A stretch of DNA of 9,738 nucleotides from Bacillota bacterium (lineage in GTDB: Bacteria; Bacillota; Clostridia; Acetivibrionales; DSM-1351): positions 1 to 9,738 of the forward strand of contig JAEYTP010000110.1 of NCBI GenBank assembly GCA_023433945.1, read 5' to 3'. Shown piece by piece: positions 1-6,188 of this stretch. Each line of letters starts with the position of its first letter. Position 1 is the stretch's first letter. The notes below the pieces were generated by a model. That model saw nothing but the letters and a program-made list of their open reading frames with translations. It was not told the DNA's origin and searched no databases. The position numbers were made by a program, and so were the translations under genes.

Positions 1-41
1 AAATATAAATATATTATTTAACCACTAAGGAGGATTCTCTC

Positions 42-1514
42 ATGAACAATATTCCACAAATCAAGCTTGGAATAATCGTAGTATCAAGAAGCTGCTTTCC
101 TGTAGCTTTATCTGAAAGACGTCGCAGTGCACTTGTTAAGGCTTTTGACGGAGACCTTTACGAATGTCCAATAGCTGTTGAAACTGAGATTGATGCAAAA
201 AACGCTATTGAAGATGTAAAGAAAAACGACGTAGACGCATTAGTTGTATTCTTGGGCAACTTCGGTCCTGAAACACCTGAAACAATGTTAGCAGAATGGT
301 TCGACGGCCCTGTAATGTATGTAGCAGCTGCTGAAGGCGATGGAGATTTGTATGATGGTAGAGGAGATGCATACTGTGGTATGCTCAACTGTAGCTACAA
401 CTTAAACCTCCGTGGTGCTAAGGCATATATCCCTGAATATCCTATCGGAACAGCTGAAGAACTTGCTGAGAAGATTAAGGAATTCGTTCCTATCGCTACT
501 GCAATCGTTGGTCTCAAGAACCTCAAGATTATTACATTTGGCCCACGTCCAAATGACTTCCTAGCTTGTAATGCTCCTATAAAGGCTCTCTATGACCTTG
601 GTGTTGCAGTAGAAGAGAACAGTGAGCTGGATCTTCTGGTTGCATACAACAAGCATAAGGACGATGCACGTATCCCTGCATTAGTTGAAGAAATGGCAAA
701 AGAACTAGGTCCAAACAACAAGTACTCTGGTATTCTACCTCGACTTGCTCAGTATGAACTTACTCTTGCTGACTGGATGGAAGAACACAAGGGTACACGT
801 AAGTACGTTGCATTTGCAAACAAGTGCTGGCCTGCATTCCAAACTGAGTTTGGTTTTGTTCCATGCTATGTAAATAGCCGCTTTACAGCAAAGGGCGTGC
901 CAATATCCTGTGAAGTAGATATCTACGGAGCACTTAGTGAATATATCGGTATATGCGTATCAGGCAAGGAAGTTACATTGCTCGACATCAATAATACTGT
1001 TCCTTCATCAATATACAACAAGGCTATAAAGAATCAGTACAGCTATGATCTCCCAGAAACTTTCATGGCTTTCCACTGCGGAAATACTGCATGCAGCTTG
1101 CTAAAGAATCCTCATATGGGATACCAGCTCATAATGAAGCGTGACCTTGAGCCTGAGCTTACTGAACCAGATATCACAAGAGGAACACTTGAGGGTGACA
1201 TCATGGCAGGAGACATTACCTTCTTCCGTTTACAGAGCAGTGCTGATACATCCTTAAAGGCATACATAGCTCACGGTGAGGTTCTAGACGTTCCTTCCGA
1301 AAGCTTCGGATCAATCGGTGTATTTGCTATTCCTGAGATGAACCGTTTCTACAGACACGTTCTCATCGAGAAGAATTATCCTCACCATGGTGCCGTTGCA
1401 TTTGGACACTACGGAAAAGCAATTTACGAGGTATTCAAGTATATTGGAATAGCAGATATCTCCTACAATCAGCCAAAGAGCTTACCATATCCAAAGGAAA
1501 ACCCTTTTGCATAA
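42..1514 (+). CDS. L-fucose/L-arabinose isomerase family protein (FucI-like)
   Basis: A 490-residue cytosolic protein that resembles the L-fucose isomerase and related sugar isomerases (COG2407). These are metal-dependent aldose-ketose isomerases. Seen in the sequence: E291 (in SCEVDIYGALSEY) and D315 (in LLDIN) are 24 residues apart, the same spacing as the E. coli FucI manganese ligands E337 and D361. The third ligand would be a histidine in the C-terminal PHHGAVAFGHYG segment (H448/H449 or H456). An N-terminal Rossmann-like region (about 7-170) contains LGIIVVSRSCFP and a GDLYDGRGDAYCG loop. FucI of E. coli is about 590 residues, so this is a shorter member; the exact sugar cannot be read from the sequence. 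The start is supported by AAGGAGG at 27-33, eight bases upstream. A strong terminator follows at 1570-1599. No sugar kinase or aldolase lies next to it in the window, but the upstream side is cut off and the gene may end a longer operon. Confidence 0.82.
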   Translation: MNNIPQIKLGIIVVSRSCFPVALSERRRSALVKAFDGDLYECPIAVETEIDAKNAIEDVKKNDVDALVVFLGNFGPETPETMLAEWFDGPVMYVAAAEGDGDLYDGRGDAYCGMLNCSYNLNLRGAKAYIPEYPIGTAEELAEKIKEFVPIATAIVGLKNLKIITFGPRPNDFLACNAPIKALYDLGVAVEENSELDLLVAYNKHKDDARIPALVEEMAKELGPNNKYSGILPRLAQYELTLADWMEEHKGTRKYVAFANKCWPAFQTEFGFVPCYVNSRFTAKGVPISCEVDIYGALSEYIGICVSGKEVTLLDINNTVPSSIYNKAIKNQYSYDLPETFMAFHCGNTACSLLKNPHMGYQLIMKRDLEPELTEPDITRGTLEGDIMAGDITFFRLQSSADTSLKAYIAHGEVLDVPSESFGSIGVFAIPEMNRFYRHVLIEKNYPHHGAVAFGHYGKAIYEVFKYIGIADISYNQPKSLPYPKENPFA

Positions 1515-1569
1515 AATAAATCTCTAACGTCAAGTGTGCTACGACGTCTCTAAACGCACATATCAGAAA

Positions 1570-1599
1570 CCAGGACAATATATGTTGTCCTGGCTTTTT
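1570..1599 (+). terminator. Rho-independent terminator after the isomerase gene
   Basis: A perfect 9-bp stem, CCAGGACAA (1570-1578) with TTGTCCTGG (1585-1593), has a six-base loop and is followed by CTTTTT. It lies 55 bases after the isomerase stop and closes that transcription unit. Confidence 0.9.
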
Positions 1600-1639
1600 G
1601 ATATATTATTAGGTGCTAATATCAAGACAAACAATAAAT

Positions 1640-1670
1640 AAACTTTAAAACAAACGTTAAAATAAAGTTT
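1640..1670. repeat. Inverted repeat upstream of the zinc-ribbon gene promoter (possible operator)
   Basis: AAACTTTA (1640-1647) and TAAAGTTT (1663-1670) form a perfect 8-bp inverted repeat. Its centre nearly coincides with a smaller palindrome, AACGTT (1653-1658). It sits about 25 bases upstream of the -10 element of the next gene, where a regulator could bind. There is no T-tract, so it is not a terminator. In such AT-rich DNA chance remains possible. Confidence 0.35.
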
Positions 1671-1700
1671 ACAAACTCATCATAATAGAAATGATATAAT
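1668..1700 (+). promoter_or_regulatory. Probable extended -10 promoter of the zinc-ribbon membrane protein gene
   Basis: TATAAT at 1695-1700 is preceded by TGA (1692-1694), giving the extended -10 form TGnTATAAT. The best -35-like hexamer, TTTACA (1668-1673), is 21 bases away. That is too far for a standard spacer, so the promoter probably relies on the extended -10. The start codon is 24 bases downstream, implying a very short leader. Confidence 0.6.
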
Positions 1701-1724
1701 TAGCAATATGGAGGCGTTTAGATT

Positions 1725-2117
1725 ATGAATTGGTTAAGAAAAATTATGTATGGCAGATACGGTGTGGATCAGCTTACCATGGGATTAATGATTCTATCAC
1801 TTGTTCTGTCGTTTTTACTCCCTGTTTTTGGACTATTCTGGATTGACTTTCTATTATATATACCCATGGTGCTAGCACTGATGAGAGTTTTTTCAAAAAA
1901 CTACGCAAAAAGAAGGCAGGAAAACGAAAAATTCCTGAAGCTATGGAATCCTATAGCTAATTGGTTTAAGGTAAAGTTTAGTATGCTTAAGCAATCAAAA
2001 ACCCACAAGTTCTTTAAATGCCCAAGCTGCAACACTACAGTACGTGTCCCCAAGGGAAAGGGCAAAATTAGCATTACTTGTCCAAAGTGCCATGTAGCTT
2101 TTATAAAAAGGTCATAA
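1725..2117 (+). CDS. Small membrane protein with C-terminal zinc ribbon (function unknown)
   Basis: A 130-residue protein that I do not recognise by name. A short basic N-terminus (NWLRKIMYGR) is followed by two hydrophobic segments at about 17-35 and 37-53, separated by a proline and glycine turn, which would make a helical hairpin. A strongly basic stretch follows (SKNYAKRRQENEKF, about 58-70), so both ends are expected in the cytoplasm. The C-terminus carries a zinc-ribbon pattern with cysteines at 99, 102, 119 and 122 (CPSC, 16 residues, CPKC), as in rubredoxin-like or MJ0042-type ribbons. Such ribbons may bind nucleic acid or protein, or be structural. The start is supported by GGAGG about 10 bases upstream (from 1710). 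The gene is monocistronic, with its own promoter and a terminator at 2212-2236. A role in sensing or scaffolding at the membrane would be speculation. Confidence 0.75.
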   Translation: MNWLRKIMYGRYGVDQLTMGLMILSLVLSFLLPVFGLFWIDFLLYIPMVLALMRVFSKNYAKRRQENEKFLKLWNPIANWFKVKFSMLKQSKTHKFFKCPSCNTTVRVPKGKGKISITCPKCHVAFIKRS

Positions 2118-2211
2118 AATAGCTTATACAACTTATGAAATTGCTCCTCGTGGATGCTATCCTTTAGATAGTTCTCTCAAAATGCGTAAAATCCTCAATC
2201 TATAGTCACTA

Positions 2212-2236
2212 GGGCTGTTATCCAACAGCTCTTTTT
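2212..2236 (+). terminator. Rho-independent terminator after the zinc-ribbon gene
   Basis: GGGCTGTT (2212-2219) pairs with AACAGCTC (2224-2231), with one G-T wobble, around a four-base ATCC loop. TTTTT (2232-2236) follows directly. It lies about 95 bases beyond the stop codon. The stretch between holds only a small CTATC/GATAG hairpin. Confidence 0.87.
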
Positions 2237-2265
2237 GTGTTGCCACGAACCAATCATATTTTCAC

Positions 2266-2299
2266 CTTTTATTCGGAATAATAAAAGTACTTAAGTATT
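2266..2299. promoter_or_regulatory. Two adjacent palindromes upstream of the exporter promoter (candidate operator)
   Basis: The first is a perfect 8-bp inverted repeat, CTTTTATT (2266-2273) and AATAAAAG (2280-2287), with a six-base spacer. The second is the perfect 10-bp palindrome TACTTAAGTA (2288-2297), which begins at the very next base. Both lie immediately upstream of the -35 element at 2306-2311, the usual place for an activator or an upstream operator. YeiH-type genes are often next to LysR regulators in other bacteria, but no such gene is in this window. The regulator is unknown. Confidence 0.4.
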
Positions 2300-2305
2300 T
2301 ATAAT

Positions 2306-2333
2306 TTGATTTTTTTATAATAGTAACTATAAT
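2306..2333 (+). promoter_or_regulatory. Sigma-A-type promoter of the YeiH-family gene
   Basis: TTGATT (2306-2311), a 16-base spacer, and TATAAT (2328-2333). The expected start of transcription is near 2340, about 50 bases before the start codon. Confidence 0.65.
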
Positions 2334-2388
2334 TGTTATATAGAATTGATGGGTGCAACATTAGTACAAATTATTAGGAGAAACTATT

Positions 2389-3411
2389 ATGAACACAATC
2401 ACAAAACTTATCCCTGGCATTGTAGTTACCATTCTGCTAGCAATGGTAGCAATTTTTATAAGCGGATTCATCCCCTATCATCTGATAAGCGGAAGCGTAT
2501 TTGCCCTATTAATAGGTATGTTGTTAAACCCTATCGTATCTAAGTACTCTTTAGTTTCAAAAGGAATACGCTTCACCTCAAAGCAGATTCTCAGACTGGC
2601 AATTATATTAATGGGTTTAACATTGAGCTTTACACAGGTTTTACTTGTCGGCAGATATTCATTAATAGTAATGGTGTTCACGTTATTTGTTGCATTTGGT
2701 GGTGGATATCTCTTTGGAAGACTGTTCAAAATGGACTGGAGGTTGTCCAGCCTTATCTCTGCAGGAACAGGCATATGTGGCGGCTCCGCCATTGCTGCTC
2801 TTGCTCCAACCATTGATGCAGAGGATAAGGATATAGCATATGCAATTTCTGCTACTTTTTTGTTTGATATATTAATGGTAATACTTTTCCCTTTGGCAGG
2901 AAGATATTTGGGGATGAGTGATATTGGGTTTGGATTGTGGGCAGGAACTGCTATTAATGATACATCCTCTGTTGTTGCAGCTGGATATGCCTTCTCAGAT
3001 GCAGCAGGTTCTTTTTCTGTAATAGTTAAGCTTACCAGGACACTTTCTATAATCCCTGTGGTATTAATCTTCTCCATGATAAATGCAAAACTAAAGGAAA
3101 AATCAGCGGATAGACAGGGCACAGTAGCAAGAAATAAAGTCAGTATAAAGAGTATATTCCCTTATTTCATACTTATGTTTCTTCTGATGGTTGCAATAAA
3201 GAGTATTGGGGTCTTACCTGTTGTTGTTAGTGACGGCGCTGCTACACTAAGTAAGTTCCTCATGGTTATGGCACTCGGAGCAATCGGACTTAAGACTAAC
3301 TTCAAGCAGGTTGCTAAGGCCGGATTAAAGCCAATGCTTCATGGTTTCATAATTTCTACACTTGTTGTAGTGGTTGCGCTTCTGGTGCAGCTCATGCTTG
3401 GCCAACTTTAG
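2389..3411 (+). CDS. YeiH-family putative sulfate/anion exporter (UPF0324)
   Basis: A 340-residue polytopic inner-membrane protein, the usual length for the YeiH/YadS family (PF03601), whose members are annotated as putative sulfate exporters. The family motifs are clear: GTGICGGSAIAA at 126-137, GTAINDTSSVVAA at 186-198, the charged KLTR at 214-217 and GLKTNF at 300-305. About nine to ten hydrophobic segments are visible, for example near 8-27, 33-50, 68-86, 91-111, 152-170, 220-232, 256-275, 288-301 and 318-337. A basic cytoplasmic loop lies at about 233-252. AGGAG at 2376-2380 sits eight bases before the ATG. The gene is preceded by its own promoter and palindromes, followed by a bidirectional terminator, and appears monocistronic. 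The substrate is assigned by family only. Experimental support across the family is thin, and other small anions are possible. Confidence 0.88.
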   Translation: MNTITKLIPGIVVTILLAMVAIFISGFIPYHLISGSVFALLIGMLLNPIVSKYSLVSKGIRFTSKQILRLAIILMGLTLSFTQVLLVGRYSLIVMVFTLFVAFGGGYLFGRLFKMDWRLSSLISAGTGICGGSAIAALAPTIDAEDKDIAYAISATFLFDILMVILFPLAGRYLGMSDIGFGLWAGTAINDTSSVVAAGYAFSDAAGSFSVIVKLTRTLSIIPVVLIFSMINAKLKEKSADRQGTVARNKVSIKSIFPYFILMFLLMVAIKSIGVLPVVVSDGAATLSKFLMVMALGAIGLKTNFKQVAKAGLKPMLHGFIISTLVVVVALLVQLMLGQL

Positions 3412-3604
3412 TTGACTGAATAAGAATCAATCCAAGCTTAGGGGCACACAAATTAAGAACTTCCAGAAACGCTGCAATATAGAACCAGCTAATATAAAAG
3501 AAAATTTATATTGGACAGTAAATTTTGAAACAAGTTAATTTAGTACAAATTATATGGCCAAACAATATGGGACAGCTAATATAGTAAATAATTGGTCACC
3601 TATT
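3412..3604. other. Intergenic stretch with small repeats and a possible decayed reading frame
   Basis: No gene is called here. It contains an inverted repeat AATATAAA (3491-3498)/TTTATATT (3505-3512) and an 11-base direct repeat CAGCTAATATA (3486-3496 and 3573-3583). It also contains a 14-base sequence, TTAGTACAAATTAT (3540-3553), that also occurs before the exporter gene at 2361-2374. One plus-strand frame is open from 3416 to a stop at 3536-3538 and then again past 3554. It has no start codon or ribosome-binding site, and the translation is not recognised. Confidence 0.4.
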
Positions 3605-3651
3605 ATAAAAGCCCTGTAATCTATAAATACATATAGATACAGGGCTTTTAT
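3605..3651. terminator. Bidirectional rho-independent terminator between convergent genes
   Basis: A 14-bp stem, from 3605-3618 (ATAAAAGCCCTGTA) to 3638-3651, continues after a one-base bulge (A3619) into a further six pairs (3620-3625 with 3632-3637). The A-run on the left and T-run on the right of the GCCCTG/CAGGGC core let it work in both directions. On the minus strand it ends the TIM-barrel gene, whose stop codon is 24 bases away. On the plus strand it catches transcripts from the exporter gene. Confidence 0.92.
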
Positions 3652-3674
3652 CGTGTATCTGTGTTAAGATTGAC

Positions 3675-4334
3675 TTAATCCTCTTCTCTGTACTTTGCCA
3701 TAAGAGATTTGAATAGTTCCGCACTGGTAGGAGGTGTATAGGTAATTGTATTCGCTCCTGCCTCAATTGTTTGTATGATACTATCTTCCGTTGGTCCCCC
3801 AGTAGCAATGATGGGGACGTCAGGGAACTTATCTCTAATTCTCCTTACAACGTCAGCGGTCTTTGATGCGCATGATACATTAAGGATAGATGCCCCAGCA
3901 CTAATTCTCGCAGCAATATCTGTATCTTGCTTTGCAACAGTAACTATAACAGGTATGTCCAAGGTGTCTCTTAGTTTTGAAATAATTTCATTCCTTGTAG
4001 GCGCATTTACCACTACCCCAAGCGCGCCCTGATGTTCAGCATGCATTCCGAGATTAATAACTCTCTTTCCGGTAGTTGTCCCTCCACCAATTCCGCATAA
4101 CACAGGTATATCAGATACTGAAATTATAGCGTGTGTTATAACTGGCTGGGGTGTAAAAGGGTATACTGCCATTACCGCATTGGCATTACAATTCTTGATA
4201 ATAGCAACGTCTGTTGAAAACAACAGAGACTTTATTGTCTTTCCGAATATTCTCATTCCACTGGCTGTATTAATGATTTCAGGAACTCTTACCATGTGCT
4301 TACGAAGATTTCCTTGAATTTCTGGAACATACAT
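3675..4334 (-). CDS. TIM-barrel protein of unknown function (clostridial 'hydrolase' family)
   Basis: A 219-residue soluble protein resembling a conserved clostridial family usually labelled only 'hydrolase'. It has a (beta/alpha)8-barrel look: alternating strands such as VAIIKNCNANAVMAVYP (43-59), IPVLCGIGGG (76-85), GALGVVVNAPT (103-113), IPVIVTVAK (127-135), ASILNVSC (148-155), VPIIATGGPT (173-182) and ANTITYTPP (194-202). The IIATGGPT turn near the C-terminus resembles the phosphate-binding loop of IMPDH-, ThiG- and NanE-type barrels, which suggests a phosphorylated ligand. This is inference; no catalytic residues can be assigned. GIGGGTTTGKR (81-91) is the most distinctive motif. The start is supported on the minus strand by AAGGGGGTA (complement of 4342-4349), seven bases before the ATG. 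A second ATG at residue 14 lacks such a site. The gene is monocistronic and ends at a strong shared terminator. Confidence 0.75.
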   Translation of the reverse strand: MYVPEIQGNLRKHMVRVPEIINTASGMRIFGKTIKSLLFSTDVAIIKNCNANAVMAVYPFTPQPVITHAIISVSDIPVLCGIGGGTTTGKRVINLGMHAEHQGALGVVVNAPTRNEIISKLRDTLDIPVIVTVAKQDTDIAARISAGASILNVSCASKTADVVRRIRDKFPDVPIIATGGPTEDSIIQTIEAGANTITYTPPTSAELFKSLMAKYREED

Positions 4335-4369
4335 AAAAATTACCCCCTTCTATAATCATAATATGCACT

Positions 4370-4378
4370 GTTATAGCA
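4370..4378 (-). promoter_or_regulatory. Possible extended -10 element for the TIM-barrel gene
   Basis: On the minus strand the sequence reads TGC-TATAAC (complement of 4370-4378), an extended -10 form. It lies about 35 bases before the start codon and has no good -35. Other AT-rich -10-like sites exist further upstream, so the assignment is tentative. Confidence 0.35.
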
Positions 4379-4380
4379 CA

Positions 4381-4626
4381 TTTAGTATTTACAGCACTGG
4401 GCTTTACCAAATGACTTTGTAGTAAGATTTTATCATAAAAAACATCATGGGTAAAATAGCTAATAATTTGAGGAAATACATTGCGTTATAAATGTCTAAA
4501 TATGACTCTGAAATCATAAAAGATATTGAATGGGCTTTTTTTATGTGATTTTGCACCCATATGGCTAATTACTTAATTCCAATATATAAAATAACCAAAA
4601 TTTTCGACATTTTTTCAAATAAACTA
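4381..4626. other. Divergent intergenic region without a recognisable gene
   Basis: This is AT-rich sequence between the minus-strand TIM-barrel gene and the sugar-uptake promoter. The only plus-strand ATG frame noted, at 4447, has 14 codons and no ribosome-binding site. An ATGGG (near 4530)/CCCAT pair is about 15 bases apart with a T-run in its loop, so it does not form a normal terminator. No RNA gene, repeat array or further regulatory element could be supported. Confidence 0.5.
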
Positions 4627-4655
4627 TTGAAATTGTTTAAATGATAAACTATAAT
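4627..4655 (+). promoter_or_regulatory. Strong sigma-A promoter of the sugar-uptake operon
   Basis: TTGAAA (4627-4632), a 17-base spacer, and a perfect TATAAT (4650-4655). Transcription should begin near 4662, giving a leader of about 73 bases that contains the palindrome cluster and the AGGAGG (4718-4723) of the binding-protein gene. This is the best promoter in the window. Confidence 0.88.
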
Positions 4656-4669
4656 TTAAACTGCATCAC

Positions 4670-4703
4670 GGAAACGATTCCAGTAACGTTACCGGAACGT
4701 TTG
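4670..4703. promoter_or_regulatory. Clustered LacI-family operator downstream of the promoter
   Basis: Three CG-centred palindromic cores lie in a row: GGAAACGATTCC (4670-4681), GTAACGTTAC (4683-4692, perfect) and GGAACGTTTG (4694-4703). Their centres are 12 and 11 bases apart. Read as one site, TTCC-A-GTAACGTTAC-C-GGAA (4678-4697) is a 20-bp dyad with a single mismatched pair, and CGTTT/AAACG extends it on both flanks. A central CpG in an AT-flanked dyad is typical of LacI-family operators. The position, about +8 to +41 from the predicted start of transcription, fits repression by blocking the polymerase. The likely binder is the LacI-type regulator encoded at 7983-8996 in the same operon. 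It fits the CcpA cre consensus poorly (at least three mismatches in the best alignment). Confidence 0.72.
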
Positions 4704-4734
4704 ACATTTTAACATTTAGGAGGAAAGACTAGAA

Positions 4735-6090
4735 ATGATGAAAAAGCTTTTAGCAATGGTTATGGCAGCATCAATGATGTTTTCACTAGCTGCTTGTGGT
4801 AACAATACCACTTCTGACTCAACAGGGGCTAATGGAAGCACCAAAGGGGAAATCTACTACCTCAACTTCAAGCCAGAAATAGCTGAAGTATATGAGGAAA
4901 TTGCAAAAGTGTATGAGCAAGAAACAGGTGTTAAGCTTAAGGTTGTAACTGCTGCATCAGGAACCTACGAGCAGACACTCAAAGCTGAAATGGAAAGATC
5001 AGATGCTCCAACTCTCTTCCAGATAAATGGTCCTAAGGGATATGCCAACTGGCAAGATTACTGCAAAGATTTAAAGGATACTGAGCTTTATAAGCATTTA
5101 ACAGACAAATCACTTGCAGTTGAAGTTAATGGCGGTGTTTATGGAATTCCTTACGTTGTAGAAGGTTATGGAATAATCTATAATAACGCAATTATGGAAA
5201 AGTATTTTGCTCTTCCAAACAAGGCAACTGATGTAAAGAGCGTTGAAGAAATCAACTCTTTTGATAAGCTTAAGGCCGTTGTAGAAGATATGACAAAGAA
5301 CAAGGAAGCTCTCGGCATCAAGGGTGTATTCGCTAGCACTTCACTCAAGCCAGGAGAAGACTGGAGATGGCATACTCACCTTGCAAATATACCATTATAC
5401 AATGAATTCTCAAAGAACAATGTTGATTTAGCAAGTGATGCAACAAAGGAAATCAGCTTCCAGTTCTCAGACAACTTCAAGAATATTTATGATCTATACA
5501 TCAACAACTCAACTGTTAGCTCAAAGCTTCTTGGAACTAAGCAGGTAGCAGACTCAATGGCTGAATTTGCACTTGGCCAGGCAGCTATGGTTCAAAATGG
5601 TAACTGGGCGTGGTCACAGATTAAGGACATTGATGGAAACACAGTAAAAGAAGAAGATGTTAAGTTTATGCCAATATACACTGGTATTGAAGGTGAAGAT
5701 AAACTCAGTATTTCAACTGGTACAGAAAACTTCTTTGCAATCAATGCAAAGGCTTCACCTGAAAAGCAAAAGCTTGCTGAAGACTTTATGTACTGGTTGT
5801 TCTCAAGTGAAAAGGGTAAATCATTTGTTACTAATGACTTAGGCTTCATAGCTCCTTTTGATACTTTTGGAGAAACTGAAGTGCCAAATGACCCACTCGC
5901 TAAGGAAGTTGTTAGATGGATGAACAATGAAAGCACATCAATTATACCTTGGAACTTTACTATTTTCCCAAATCAGACCTTCAAGGATAACTTTGGTGCA
6001 GCTCTTCTTAAGTATTCACAGGGTAATATGGAATGGAACGCTGTTAAGACTCAGGTTGTAAACGATTGGAAGGCAGAAAGCGCTAAGTAA
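4735..6090 (+). CDS. Extracellular sugar-binding lipoprotein of an ABC transporter (family 1)
   Basis: A 451-residue solute-binding protein of the MalE-like SBP_bac_1 type. It has a lipoprotein signal: basic MMKK, a hydrophobic core, and the lipobox LAAC with the modified cysteine at 21. A short Ser/Thr/Asn/Gly linker (about 22-37) follows. The mature protein would be anchored outside the membrane and capture sugar for the two permeases encoded downstream. Family-typical segments are GGVYGIPYVVEGYGIIYN at 133-150, GQAAMVQNGNWAWSQI at 281-296 and GTENFFAINAKA at 329-340. Many tryptophans and tyrosines (W210, W212, W291, W293, W406) are suited to stacking on sugar rings. The ligand is not readable from the sequence; malQ in the operon suggests maltodextrin. 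AGGAGG at 4718-4723 supports the start, which could be either of two adjacent ATGs. The gene is first in the operon and is followed by an attenuator hairpin. Confidence 0.93.
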   Translation: MMKKLLAMVMAASMMFSLAACGNNTTSDSTGANGSTKGEIYYLNFKPEIAEVYEEIAKVYEQETGVKLKVVTAASGTYEQTLKAEMERSDAPTLFQINGPKGYANWQDYCKDLKDTELYKHLTDKSLAVEVNGGVYGIPYVVEGYGIIYNNAIMEKYFALPNKATDVKSVEEINSFDKLKAVVEDMTKNKEALGIKGVFASTSLKPGEDWRWHTHLANIPLYNEFSKNNVDLASDATKEISFQFSDNFKNIYDLYINNSTVSSKLLGTKQVADSMAEFALGQAAMVQNGNWAWSQIKDIDGNTVKEEDVKFMPIYTGIEGEDKLSISTGTENFFAINAKASPEKQKLAEDFMYWLFSSEKGKSFVTNDLGFIAPFDTFGETEVPNDPLAKEVVRWMNNESTSIIPWNFTIFPNQTFKDNFGAALLKYSQGNMEWNAVKTQVVNDWKAESAK

Positions 6091-6134
6091 TTAATGTTAC
6101 TTTAGTTGCTAGAATCAATCAAAATTTATTTTAT

Positions 6135-6177
6135 ATGCAAGTACGACTCTGGCCTATAAAGGCATAAAGTACTTCAT
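6135..6177 (+). repeat. Hairpin in the spacer after the binding-protein gene
   Basis: AAGTAC (6139-6144) pairs with GTACTT (6169-6174) and is extended by ATG/CAT outside a one-base bulge. Inside it a GCC/GGC pair encloses TATAAA. It has no T-tract. It may protect the 3' end of the binding-protein message, but this is only inferred from its position. Confidence 0.4.
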
Positions 6178-6188
6178 GTTTATTATCG

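Noticed and set aside
2098..2205. Alternative frame running past the zinc-ribbon stop for about 30 codons
   Set aside because: It has no start or ribosome-binding site and no recognised similarity. The ribbon motif is already complete in the annotated frame, so a frameshift is not needed.
2346..2543. 65-codon plus-strand frame overlapping the start of the exporter gene
   Set aside because: It overlaps a clearly conserved membrane protein in another frame, lacks a ribosome-binding site and has no recognisable features.
2478..3122. Long minus-strand frame (214 codons) opposite the exporter gene
   Set aside because: It lies fully within the YeiH-family coding sequence on the other strand, and its product has no recognisable motif; it is a shadow frame.
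4065..4094. GGTTTGKR in the minus-strand TIM-barrel protein as a Walker A ATP-binding loop
   Set aside because: The pattern ends in GKR rather than GK[S/T], there is no Walker B partner, and the surrounding strand order fits a TIM barrel, not a P-loop fold.
4447..4491. 14-codon ORF in the divergent intergenic region
   Set aside because: No ribosome-binding site and too short to support.
4669..4682. CcpA catabolite-response element (cre) at the first palindrome
   Set aside because: Aligned on the CG, the site differs from the cre consensus at three or more defined positions. The cluster fits a pathway-specific LacI-type operator better.
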